From: Leptodontidium sp. MPI-SDFR-AT-0119
Lineage: Eukaryota; Ascomycota; Leotiomycetes; Helotiales; Leptodontidiaceae
Direction: 5' to 3'
Length of the DNA: 64,000 bases
Assembly (NCBI GenBank): GCA_020726505.1
Contig: JAHLEZ010000012.1
Location: 1,674,001-1,738,000 of the forward strand
Position 1 is the stretch's first letter. The number at the start of each line of letters is the position of its first letter. Positions 47,831 to 58,940 of this stretch are shown piece after piece. Below the pieces are notes generated by a model. It saw nothing but the letters and a program-made list of their open reading frames with translations. It did not search any database and had not been told where the DNA came from. The translations under genes and the position numbers were made by a program.

Positions 47831-48110
47831 ATACACGTGTAAAAATACCTCGCCTCTCCACTCGGGTCTTCCTCCCAGCCATCGACACATTTCAAGTTCG
47901 ACGGATCTTTCGGTCGAGGGCCGGCGTAAAAGTAAGAGCCTCGTCGAGGGGAAATATCGGGGTAGTAGGACCCCAGATGTATTTCGAGAGGGAGAATTTA
48001 GGGAGGAAGTAGAGCCCGGGAAGTAGTGCCCGCATTTTCCTTCGGCGATGAGAATGTCGGAGATGAAGTGGTTTGAGTCGGTGCATTGGTAGCCTGCGTA
48101 GTCATCTCTG
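47825..48110 (-). other. coding-like trace, possibly a decayed Cys-rich secreted protein
   Basis: On the minus strand, following an acceptor-like AAAATAG, one frame gives CRDDYAGYQCTDSNHF and KCGHYFPG. The next frame then gives RRGSYFYAGPRPKDPSN, KCVDGWEEDPSGE and YFYTCMSGEPVYG. The two look like parts of one Cys-rich protein, separated by a one-base frame change near 47980. No convincing start exon was found. Confidence 0.3.
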
Positions 48111-50391
48111 CATGTCTATTTTGATCCGAGGGGACAGGGGGTTTTGGAATTGAGGAGATTTTTCCAACTTGAGCGCTTTTTGTGGCGATTCTGCTGGCAG
48201 GATCAAGGTTCGTAGCATGTTGGGTTGGTGTATGCGTGAGTCGTTTTGGAGTGGGGATGAGGAGGATGCTTGGTTTCGAGATGAGAATACAGTGCTTTTA
48301 ACCTCTGAAGGTCTCCTGGAGCGACCGACGCTCGGAGAAGCCTCTCTGTCATTGTAGACGATAGAGGGTGTGATAGATATAGGTGATGTCACTGTCTCCG
48401 AATTTAAACTCTCTTGAAAAATGGTTTGGATGATTTGCTTGCTGTATGCGTAGGTGGGGATTGAAGTGTACTGAAACTAGGAGGGTAAAAAAGTACCATC
48501 CTATTTTGAGTGAAGAGCCTATCTAAAGAGCTGAGATAAGGAGTTTGATTTGACTGGAATGGATTAGAGGTAGCAATATGATGATTATGATCTGACGCAA
48601 GCTATCAGAATTACTCAGAGACGAGGAAGAACCTGGAAGACGCAAACGCAGATAAGTTAGTCGAAAAGAAAAGACCAGGTGGTGGGAACTGTGATCACAC
48701 ATAGAAGTTCGTGATGCCAATGCTGCAGTTATCGACTTACTTACTCGCTTCGACTCACAATGTTCTCTAACCATTTAAGTAAACATGTAGCGAGGTCATT
48801 CGATGCAAATAGGAGCCTTGAAATCGAAAGGTGGGATGAGTTCATTGTCAAAAGTAAGTTAATACCCCGAGGACGATTAAATCAACGTTGAAAAACAGAG
48901 AGTTTCTTTTAAGTCATCAGGAAGGAGCTATGAAGCACCATGACAGTCTGTTGGCAGTGGACTCAACCCAGCTCCCTCCCCAAGGTAGGAAACGTGTCAC
49001 GTGTTTGAAACGATAACTTGAGATCAAAAAACTAAAGACTGTGAGGAAGCTCTAGCAAAATCCGCGCAATAGATGGCCACTAGCTCCCCTGCAAACAATG
49101 AGAATGAGGTAGATTCGCGAAAACACCAACGCGTCTCGGGCCAGATTTAAGCCTCGTCAACTTTAAGTGCAAGTTGGTGCATTATGACTCGAAATTCAAA
49201 CATGTCGCTAAACCCAATATGGCAGTTCGAAAATGATCCAACTAATTGAAATTCCATTCAAGATCCACAGAAAGACAAGGAGGCCTGGAACTCCGAAATC
49301 AGTGCAAGAGAGTCGGCATCACGTGGCCTTGGACAAAGTTCATTGATCGCCAGGAAGAAAAAGAGGGGGAAAGCTTCTTTAAATGGGCAACACGACGCAG
49401 AATGTAATCCAGGTACACACGGACTACCAAGACCGCATCTTAAATGCCCCGAAAAACTAAAACAATCATATCCCGGGCTCATCCGGGCCTAAAGAGCGGA
49501 GCCGTTGAATATAATTAGATCCCCCCCGGAAAGGCCCAGCTAACAGCTTTGCGGGGTAAGCCCAAGTAAATCAGCCAGACCAGGGTATGTTGGGATGGAC
49601 TTTATTCTGGAAAACATCTTGCATCCGCCAGAAGATGCCTGGTAAACGTCCGGAAGCATCGATCCTTGAAGCCGAATAACTTAAAATCATGAGAGGATAC
49701 GCAATGCAGGGCGACACACAAACAACACAACGGCAAGGCTTCAGGGCTGGTCAGGCCAGGATAAGCCGGCCGAGAAGCACCTGGGCAAGGCAAAGCAGAG
49801 CAATGCAAGAGCGTGACACCAAACCACGTAAGGTCCACGGGTACCCCTCCCCTCGATTGGCGAATGGACGAATGGACGGCCGGATTGGAATGGACTTGAC
49901 CGGACTTGACTGGACTGGACCAGTGAGATTGCTGCAGTAGCTAGCTACCTACCTGGGCAGCGCTGACCACGGACGACGGTTATATACCATGGCGCAGGCA
50001 AGAAGGTGGCAGGTGAAACCTTCCTACCTAATTAATGTATTACGTACCTGGCCTACCCTATCCTACCTATCCTCTTGCATTGCATCGCCTGTCTTCCAAT
50101 CATCCATCCATCCTTCCATCGCCTTGCGCGCCAAGCCCTTTCTCTCTCCTTACTGCCTCGGAGCCCCTCCCTCACCTCACCTCTCAAACCGTGTGCTTGA
50201 AATCCCGATCATATTTTGATCTCCAGACCCATTCCATTGATGGCACACCCGCAGAGACACAAGATATCACCTCACTTCACATCACACCATATCCATCCAT
50301 CTTATCATAGTCCAATCCACTGCACTCCACTCTCCTCTTCAGCCCCACTCTGCTCTGCATCACGTGAACATCCCCTCTAGCTTCCCAAACT
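48111..50391. other. intergenic, 2.3 kb
   Basis: No supported gene. From about 49850 the sequence has GGAC/GACT-rich runs (GACTTGACCGGACTTGACTGG). It then turns C/T-rich with CATCCATCC repeats (about 50098-50118), the leader and promoter of the next regulator. Confidence 0.45.
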
Positions 50392-53300
50392 ATGCCAATC
50401 CTTGAACTCGTCCGCATTATTGAGGAACAACAGCCTCATCAACCCCGACACCACCGACACTTCTCCGAAAGCTCAACTTCACTGACGCCCCCATTTGAAC
50501 GCCTCGGACTCAGCTACTCCTACTCGCCCTCCAACATGAGTGAGGCCGTTCAAGACCCACCACTCGATTTAACCCCAGATGAAGCCAACCGAATCATCCA
50601 CTCCCACCGCAAAGTCCGCTATGGCACCGCCTGCTGGCCGTGTCGCCAGCGCAAGGTGAAGTGTGACAACAAGCAGCCATGCGAGAACTGCGTGAAGAGG
50701 GATCACGCAAACCTCTGCTCGTACAACCCCAAGCAGAATGCCTCAAAGGGTTCGCCGGGTTCGGTTGCGGGCCATGGAGTCAAGAGGGCAAGGTCGCCGG
50801 GCAGTGAGGGATCTCTGAAAAAGGAAGAGGATCGATGGCCGAGGACGACAGGTGAGCCTAAGTCTTCTATTACCCGTATCTGGAAATTTGTTCCCTTCAG
50901 AGAACATCAATAATTTCGAGAGAGCCGTTTATCGGATGCATCGAATTTGTCGTTCGTGGAATGTTGTCACTGGTGATTTTCAGCAACGCTTGTGGCGCTT
51001 TGGCTGTCCACCATCCAGTCACACAAATGCGCCAGGTCTATTGGCCTCCAATAAAGAGACTGTCACGCCTCGAATGTCATCAGTCAAGCTGGTGATTTTT
51101 GCAGTAATTGCTTTTGAGGGTCATTTTGGCCTGGAGGCGTCCAGACCTTATATCCTTAGCTCGGTGTACTTTCGGGGGACTGCAGTAGTCAGCCTTTTAG
51201 ACTTGTGCCCTCATGTACTCCATATAAATCCCTTCGCTGCTTCTTTAGTCATTGGAGGCATTGGAAGACCAGGCCATGCATTCGTCCAGCTTTCCGAGGC
51301 ATTCCGGAACAAAAGAGGCTAACTTCCCCAGATGAGGAGGACCCCAATGAATCCCGGTATTTGGGTCAAAATAGTATCGCCGCCTTTCTCAGCGAAGAAG
51401 CCCAAGCAGGGGAAGCTCTAGCGGATGGTGAGCAAGATGTTATACGAAAGGATATTATGCCCATACTTGGGTTGCAGATATCGTCGGCGTCGTACCCTTT
51501 CATGTCTAGAGAACATATGGACAAGATACGACTTGATATTGCTGCCGCTTTACCATCGGACAGAGATGTACTCAAGTAAGTAGTCCATCTTATCCCTGAT
51601 GCGAGATGGCCGTAGCTTATTGTGAACAGGACGTTCCAAATATACAAACAGATAGTCCAGCCATTCTGGGGGTTGCTCGTCGATATCGAAGACTTCGAAT
51701 CGAAACTCTGTATTTATTTAGAGGACCGAAGTGCATCTTCGAAACATCCTGCGAATGGTGGTAAAGGTGTTTCATCAGCATGGCTGGGGATGCTGTTTGC
51801 TGTCCTCGCTGTCGCAACTAACTACTCAGAACATTCATATCATAAACGTGTTGCAACGTCACAAACTTTTGGTACGTGATCCCACTGTTCGGCACGCAAA
51901 TATCTTACAGAGCCTTAGTTCATTGTTCATTTCACTGCTTACGGCTTTCGAATTACTTGATTCGGCCTTCTCTGGAATCAATTCAGGCGCTCATTATTCT
52001 GGGATTCGTCCTTTCAAATGACATGAAAGCTGAAGCGTCGTGGGCCTTGATGGGGCTCACGTGTAGACTTGCTCAAGCACTTGGGCTACATCGTGCACCT
52101 CATGAGGGCGCGCATGCTCCAATTCCTGCTGGGAGTGACCTGCCGCGGCGGAAGCTTTGGTAAGTATTCCCCTCACAGTTGGTGTGCATGTCTGATATTG
52201 TAAAAGGTGGACAATCCTCTGGCAAGACAGTCTCCTCTCCCTGTCATTCGACAGATCGCCCATCGCTATCATGACACGGTGCCAATCACCGCTCAGCCCA
52301 ACTGCACTAACAGAAGGCTTCTCCTACACCGAAGCCATGTACACGCTCTGCTTCAACATCCTTCAATCCGTCAAGAATGACTCAAACTCCTCCCCGACAT
52401 TCGACCAGATCATAGCCAACTCCATCGAAGTCGAGAACATCAGACAACAAGTCGTACCCCGCCTGCGCTCAACAGACCTTTGCAAGACACTACAAGACCG
52501 CCTCCAGCACTTTGCCGTCAGACTACACACTTCATTCGTCGTCTCCGTATTCTGTCGCCCTGCTCTCCGCAGAGGAGAGAATCCCGGGATGGACGCCACG
52601 CAAAAAGCCATCTTGGCAGATAAATGCAAAGCGAACCTCACAGAAACAGTGCGTATGTACCTAAAAATGCACTCTCTCAGTGTAATCCCGACTCGTTCCT
52701 GGGCGTTCACATACCACGGGCTTTCATCTGCTGTCCTCCTCGGCATTCTCGGCGAAACGAAAACAGATCCCGAGGTGCGACAGCTACAGGGGAATCTGAT
52801 ATCTGCTCTATCAGTCACAGCAGCGAAAGAGCAGACCACTCCCGAATTACCAAAGTCGGATCGGGATATCGAGTTGAGTGGTCCGCTGTCGAGGGCGTTG
52901 GTCGCACTGCAGAATATTTATGATCATGGCTGGGTGGTCGAGGGTGGGTCGGCGAGTGCTTCGAAGAGACAGCCTGGGCAGTTGGGCATGGGAATGCAGG
53001 CTCAAAATCAGGATCAGGATCCTTCGCAATTTGAACAGCAGGATGCGGCGATTGCTATGGCTTCTATGCAGAATGGGATGATGCCTCCGTACGCCTAACT
53101 TCCTTCTCCTTCCTCTCTCCTCTCTTCGAGATATCGCTAACGCAATGGATTACAGGTTAGATTATTCACAGCAGATGGTACCGGTAGGTATGTCTGATGC
53201 GCAGGCTGCAGATCAAACGATGCATATGTCGCCGATGGATCTGTTTGACTCGATATTTTGGGGTGAGTTCCATCCTCCCCCCATCCCCTTCCCTCCTACT

Positions 53301-53415
53301 CCTAATTCTAGCCTAAATGTTATTGTACTGACTGACGATCACAGAATACCCCACCACGGGGCTAGATCAGATGGGGGGCTTTGATTACTCGCAGCAGCTT
53401 TATCCTCAGTTCTAG
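50392..53415 (+). CDS. Zn(II)2Cys6 transcription factor with fungal_trans domain (about 752 aa)
   Basis: Proposed exons: 50392-50851, 51332-51575, 51630-51875, 51911-52159, 52207-53088, 53156-53262 and 53345-53415 (2259 nt, in frame). An internal ATG at 50536 (MSEAVQDPP) is an alternative start. The zinc cluster spans residues 81-109 (ACWPCRQRKVKCDNKQPC). The regulatory domain includes FWGLLVDIEDFE, RLSNYLIRPSLESIQALIIL, ASWALMGLTCRLAQALGLHR and LWWTILWQDSLLSLSFDRSP. The tail is Gln/Met-rich and ends GGFDYSQQLYPQF. Two points are unsure. The first intron as drawn is 480 nt and may hide a small exon (about 50903-50980). The intron at 51876-51910 is only 35 nt, so the true donor may lie slightly upstream. 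It is a nuclear regulator; targets unknown. Confidence 0.78.
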
Positions 53416-54206
53416 TTCTATTTCTAGATCTATATATATATATTGTACCATAACCATGTCCAAGTCGCCAGTCACTTGGCTTCAAAAAAGCACAGTTCAA
53501 TGAGATGATTTTATGACTACTCCCTCTCATCTGGCTCCTTGTTCCGTCCATAACTCCGTTGAGTTGAACACTCCCATCCCTGCCCCACTCATACATTCGT
53601 ACAGATAACATTTCCGCCATGATTGAATCAAAAGAAACCCCACCGTCGAATCCAGCGAGTAAGGCACCTAGGTGCGGGTGCAGTACTTGTACAATGTAGT
53701 ACGATCCCTCTGTTAGCTGTGTCACCACACATACCTAAGACTTTACAGCAAGGCAAGGCACATCAAGATCAAGACCCGTACGCCACAAACGTTACGAAGT
53801 TACATCCCCCCTCCCCTAAAAATTGAAAATACTTGTAATATCACAACGCACAACACCGTATAGTGCAGTGCAGACAGGTGCAACAGCCCCGCTCCTAGCG
53901 TTTTGGAAGAGGTATGACGGGTTGTGGAAATGGTTGTTTGGTTGTTTGGTTGGTTGGTCGGTCGGTGAGTGGGTGGGTGAGGACGGAAGGAGGTTAACAT
54001 CCATCCAATTTTTCATTCCCACTTCAACCCCCCTCCACACGCCAAAAATAAGATTTCCTATCCAAATCGAAATCTCAAATCTCTAGTCCCAGAAAAATCC
54101 GCTACTGTACTGTACAAAAGTCTGGAAATCGCATCTTTTACTTAGCCGAAGTACCTCTCCCCATTTGTCAATCCTTGGAATCGAATCTCGAACCTCGCCC
54201 GTAACC
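53416..54206. other. intergenic
   Basis: It has (TA)n near 53434, a GTTTGGTTGTTTGGTTGGTTGG-type run at 53935-53965, and C-rich leader sequence before the next gene. No gene seen. Confidence 0.45.
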
Positions 54207-55118
54207 ATGGGCAGACCCCCAACACAAACACCAACACCACCTACATGCCGCTGGGTCCCATTTGCAAACCGTAGACCGGGCGGGAATTCGTATTGCGAAA
54301 TGCGTAAGTCTTCTTCTTTTTTTCCCTTTCTCTCTCTCTCTCTCTCTCTCTCCCTCTAACCCCCCCCCCCCCCTCTTCTCACACACAGTCTCTCCCCGCC
54401 CGCCTTGCTGGCATCCCAACCAAGAAAATAGCAAATAGCATAGGGGAGGAAAGGGGGTGCTTATGCTTATTCAGAACGACCTACTTAATGGGAGATGGGG
54501 AGAGGAAATAGATAATTGCGGACAAACCCTCGTCGCTGGTAGTGGGAAGCGGGTTTGTAATTCGCCTGTTGGTAGGGAGGGTACGTTGAGGTGTGTTGCT
54601 CGTGAGTTGAGTTATTTCAAGCCACTTCCACCTCCATTCCACTGCCGCCTTTCCCTATAGATGAATAGGTTAACCTACCTACCAGGCACGCACGCAACCC
54701 CACAACCCCACCAAAAGACTTCTCACGATTGAGATTGGGATTGGGATTAGAAGCAAGCAAGCATGCTTGGCTTTGCTTTTACTGATCGGGGGGGGAGTGA
54801 GTGTAGATAAATGCATCATACCCGATTGTCCGATGTCTAAAGTTCGGAAGAGGGGTGCGTTGGTGGATTATTGTATTACGCGTGAGTTTTTCCCCAGGTT
54901 TACTCCCCCCTCTTTCCCCCCTCTTTCCCCCCTCGCTCTCATCCTGTTGTCTTTCTTGTTTTGTTTATTTTTTTTTTTTTTTGGTATTTTGGTATTTGAG
55001 AGAGGGGGAGAATCTACCTCGGTTTGCGTGTGTAGAGTGAAGCTGATATGATATGATATGAATAGATTACACTGCACCAAATCGTGGAGATAGTGGTGGT
55101 TGCTGTTGTTTTATGTAG
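54207..55118 (+). CDS. small Cys/His-module protein with CaaX-like end (104 aa)
   Basis: Four exons: 54207-54303, 54512-54601, 54807-54881 and 55066-55118. The introns are 208, 205 and 184 nt, all phase 1, and the frame closes at 315 nt. Each of the first three exons ends in C-x-x plus the first base of a His codon (C|GTAAGT or C|GTGAGT), and each following exon starts AT. So every module closes as C-x2-H across the splice: YCEMH, RCVAH, YCITH. Modules 2 and 3 add upstream cysteines (NCGQTL..KRVC; KCIIPDC). This is a zinc-binding-like spacing. The short last exon ends GGCCCFM; the final four residues CCFM fit a CaaX farnesylation box. The start has a good context (accATGG). The exon structure is seen. 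Zinc binding and prenylation are inferred. Large introns and small exons keep confidence moderate. Confidence 0.6.
54329..54373 (+). repeat. (CT)n and C-run in an intron
   Basis: A CT dinucleotide tract (54329-54352) is followed by CCCTCTAA and a run of 14 Cs (54360-54373), inside the first intron of the Cys/His-module gene. It is probably length-variable. Confidence 0.9.
54968..54982 (+). repeat. poly-T tract in an intron
   Basis: Fifteen consecutive Ts lie inside the third intron of the Cys/His-module gene, after a repeated CCCCCCTCTTTCC segment. Confidence 0.9.
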
Positions 55119-55970
55119 GGGAGGAAGGGAAGGTTGAGGTTGATCAGGGTTGAAGTTGAAGATGAGGTTGCATGCTGTATTGTGGCTTCGCTTCACTGGC
55201 CAGACCAAACTGGAGATGATGATTCGATTCGTCTAGGGAGTTTTGTGTTTCGAACATTCAATGGCGCTGATATCGTAATGGTGGTGAGAGAGAGAACCTT
55301 GATGGTGATGGTGATGTTGATTAGTGCTAGTGGAGAGCTAAAATGGCATATCAACTTAGATTCTTATTGTGCTGTATCATGACTGCTTACCTTACAGGAG
55401 GTACGATACTGTAGTTGTACTGTATCCGAATCAGGAAAAATAAGAAAATCTTAAAGTGTCCTTGGTAATCAGCCTCAATACATATCTAGGTACTTACCAA
55501 TCAATGACTCGGCACTGTCTTGTATCCTACCTGCTGGGTGGAAGGATCACAGCAGTAGGCCGGTCGGTCATGTAATAAGCTTTGTATTCAGCAACTCGAG
55601 TTACAGGGACAAAATATGGTCTGTGTTTCAGATGCGTACTTTGAGACTCTCATGTTCAATTGCAAGAGCGAAAGGCTTCTCGAGAGCAGAAAGTGAAGGT
55701 TGCATTTCAATGTAACAGCAAAGTCATGCCTGCCATCTCATCCACCTCTCGACCTCTCCGAACATATCGTACGCAAACTCCCCATGTCATACTATGCAGG
55801 TATCGTACTCCAACAGACACATCAAAGAAAATGATCTGAAACCCATGGTACGAAGAGTGAACGCAGACCCAGAGCCAAAGAAAACCGATCGCCAATCATG
55901 AATCCGCTCCACGAAAATGAAAAGCCACAACCACATCTCAAACCAGAACGAAGCAGACCAGCTCATCCTC
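55119..55970. other. intergenic between convergent genes
   Basis: It carries the 3' flanks of the Cys/His-module gene (+) and the BTB gene (-). No gene seen. Confidence 0.5.
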
Positions 55971-57264
55971 TCAAGAAAACTCAATACTCCTCTCCTCACC
56001 ACACCCCTTACACTCCAGCGTAACTTCATACCCATCACCTTCCTCTCTGGCACCACACTCCTCGCACAACTCCTGGCATACAGTAACAACCTCGACCTCC
56101 CTCTGCGGATTCCCATTACACAACAAAAACGCATAGATATCAGCCTGGAATTGCGGAATCGCACTCGTCAACTCGAGAAAACCTCTTCGCTGCTCACTGC
56201 CTTCTTGTAATAGATTACGCATCTCCAAAACGGCTGTTTCGACTACGGCGAGGCGGAGTTCATGGTGTGCTGCGCTGTTGGTACTGTTGTTCGCGGAAGA
56301 AGTTGTGAGAGAGGTTGGAGAGGGAGAAGTGGTGTCGTAGATTGTGCGCACAGAGGAGTAGTAGACCGAGAGGTTTGAAACGAGGTTCTTGAGTGTGTAG
56401 CAGTACTTCTCTAGAGCTTGTGCTTTGAGACCCGGGATCGAGAGCGTGCATGCTAGATTGAAGACTGAGACGTGCAAGGGGAGAGAGAAGGATGGTGCGA
56501 TGTCGGTGAGTGTTGTGGTGTAAGTTGAGGTGTAGAGGTATTCCATCATCAGGACTGTGGCTTCGTGGTCATATTCTGAGAGATCGAGAGTGTTGGTGTC
56601 CTGGTTTGGCGTCAGTTTTGATTTTGGTTGTGGTTGAGAAGGTGAGGAAGGTGCAAGGGAATTGAAACGTACTGTGAGCTTGTCGATTAAATATTCAAGA
56701 CCAGAGGATTGGGAGCAAACGACGACCTTGTGAGCTTGCCATTTCCGAGTTCCGTGGATGATAGTGAGGTCGGAGAATTTGCCTGAGAGGAGAGATCTGT
56801 GGGGTTGTTAGCTGTGTTTTGTTTGCACGGTCGCAGGCTCCGTTTGTTGACTTTGCAATCACGACGCGCCACAACGCAAAATACGTCGATGGGAGTCGAC
56901 AGCTTGGAATTTCTGAGAGGAGTGGAGAGTGGACTTACGATTGAAGAGCTTCCATCGGGTTATGTGTGTCGGAATGCGGAGTTGGTGCTGGAGAGATGAA
57001 GGTGTTTGCGGTGGTAGAGGTTGAAGGTGAGGGAGAAGACGGGAGAGGCGACGAGACCAGTGGTGTTGTTTCAGAGGTCATGATGTATGCGCGTCTTGCG
57101 TCGGCGACTCGGTGTTCGTGAAGAATCTGCTGCTCACACTCGTCCATGTAAGCTTGGTCCAGACAGGAGATAGTGTTGCTGGTGTTGTTTGCGTGGGAAA
57201 GGACAGTTGGGAAGCAGGATGTGTGTGAGGTGGTGCTGGGTTTGGAAGCGAGATATGTGGACAT
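55971..57264 (-). CDS. BTB/POZ domain protein with C-terminal zinc-ribbon-like CxxC pairs (359 aa)
   Basis: Three exons: 57264-56939, 56796-56673 and 56600-55971. Introns of 142 and 72 nt are in phase (1080 nt). After a Ser/Thr/Pro-rich N terminus, the BTB core reads SLLSGKFSDLTIIHGTRKWQ, AHKVVVCSQS, EYDHEATVLMMEYLYTSTY and LHVSVFNLACTLSIPGLKAQA. This is the usual order of the fungal BTB fold. The tail has two cysteine pairs, LCEECG and ECKGCG, separated by about 14 residues. Fungal proteins of this type are thought to be protein-interaction adaptors, some for Cul3 ubiquitin ligases. The start at 57264 is the first ATG in frame. Confidence 0.82.
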
Positions 57265-57617
57265 GGCGAGGGAATTTTTGCCACAACGCAAAATCAGCTG
57301 GAAATTTGGGAAGATGATTTGAAATTTTGAGATGGGTCAATAGAGTGTCCTGGGATGCATGAAAGGGTTTCAGATACTGCAACGTCTGGGACATGTACAA
57401 AGGGACGAAAGCGCATGGTGTTTCGTTCCAAGCCTCGGAAACTCCTTGAAGGGACGAAACTGGCTCTTCTTGAAACTCTCGGATGATGAGTAGTAGAAGA
57501 GGTTATGGGATGAAAGAAGGTACCAACGTCCAATCTAGGCCTTTCCTGAAGATTTGAAGCCATCTCATTTCCAGAACTCTGGACAAAGGAGAATCTTGGA
57601 CGGGATGAAAGAGCAAG
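57265..57617. other. intergenic
   Basis: A 90-codon minus frame (57294-57563) overlaps this gap. It may be a 3' extension of the upstream gene if an alternative acceptor near 57560 is used, but it is not supported as a separate gene. Confidence 0.4.
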
Positions 57618-58396
57618 TCATACTAAGGAGCGTAGAACACAAGAAAACGGAACATTGAACTTACAAAAAGAATCACCTCCGGTGTCCGCCAACTCTGGCA
57701 AGTTCTTCTGCTCGGCCTTCTTCTTGGCCAGACTGGCCGCAATGAATGCGTCTCGTCTGACCTTCTTCTCCTCCAACTGCCTCTTCTTCTCGTCTCTCTT
57801 TGCCTGTACTTCAGGCGATACTTGCATCTTCTTCTCCTCTTCTAACTCTCTCTGAGCCTCCTCCAAGTCGTCCATACCCCACTCTGGTGACTTGGGAGGA
57901 GTTGGGATTGGGGCGGGAGGGGGGACTAGGACGGCTGGAGCTGGTGGTGCTGGAGCTGGAGCTGGAGCTGGTGCTGGGATGGGTGGTGGAGATGGGATAG
58001 GAGAGGCAACTAGGACGTAGTTGTCCCAGTTCCAGTAGTACTGCTCCAGTGGTTTCTGGATCTTCTCCTTCTCTCCCCAGTTTGCTGGGCCCTGGCACCG
58101 CCGCCCAGGCGACAGCCAATGCCGAACCAACTAGGACGATTAGACGAAGGCTCCTTTCATTGGCATAGGAAGAACGGAAGACTTACAACAACTTCATTCT
58201 CATCCCTCTCCCAATCCATCGGATTGCCGGGCGCCCTACCATGGTCGTAGTCGGTGAGCCTCAGCTCCTCGACGGAGAAGTCTTGGTATGGACCACTGGC
58301 GGAGATTAACTCCAGGACCAGCGATCCTATCTCAGACGAGTTGTCTACAAATCGGTAGAACTCCTTTGGAGTGAGTGGGACGGTGTTGATAGTCAT
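57618..58396 (-). CDS. proline-rich/coiled-coil protein, unknown function
   Basis: Exon 1 is 58396-58187 and exon 2 is 58130-57665, joined by a 56-nt intron (GTAAGT..CGTCCTAG). An optional 42-nt intron (GTAAGT..CTCCTTAG) follows, and both readings end at the stop at 57618-57620. The N-terminal part (FYRFVDNSSEIGSLVLELI) is globular. A short RHWLSPGRRCQGPANWG motif, which I associate with a family of fungal proteins of unknown function, comes next. Then a Pro/Ala repeat (PIPAPAPAPAPAPPAP) and a long charged coiled coil (EEAQRELEEEKKMQ, KRDEKKRQLEEKKVRRD) follow. No signal peptide is present, so it is probably cytosolic or nuclear. The exact C terminus is unsure. Confidence 0.68.
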
Positions 58397-58940
58397 TTTT
58401 ATTCTTGTACGTGTGGAATTTGTGTGGAATTTGTGTGATGTAGGACGAACAGGAGAGAAAGAAGGGGAGATGGGAGAAATTGAGACTTTATGGACTCGCT
58501 ACTCTCTCGCAAATCGTCCATGATGGTTATGGCTGCTTTCCTATTGTTTAACGTATGGTCGGGTAGAAAAAGGGGGTTGACCGTTTAGTATTGTCGTTCC
58601 CCTGAGGAGGGAATCGCTAAGCGAGGGAGGTAGGAATTCACTTTTGGGGGGACAGGACTACCGGCTGCGGGCTCCGAACTGCAGAGAGATTGAGACTAAT
58701 TTTAATTGATTTGGTTGAGAACATAGGGATGGAATGAGTATTGAGTTCAACGAATGGGCTGTATTCGTCTGGTAAGGAAAACTCATCGGTTTCAAATTGC
58801 ATGTCAACAACGGATGGAAAGTCTAACCTGTCCTCTGTACTATGAGATTAGCTCTATCTCAGTGGAAGATGTTTGAACTTTAGGCCGAGTTATAGTCTTT
58901 GGATGTCTCATTCGTCGGTAAATGAGACGGTACTCGTCGT
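58397..58940. other. intergenic
   Basis: It contains the promoter of the proline-rich/coiled-coil gene and the 3' flank of the short coiled-coil gene. No gene seen. Confidence 0.5.

Noticed and set aside
53339..53728. 129-codon minus frame
   Set aside because: It overlaps the last exon and 3' flank of the fourth regulator; no independent support.
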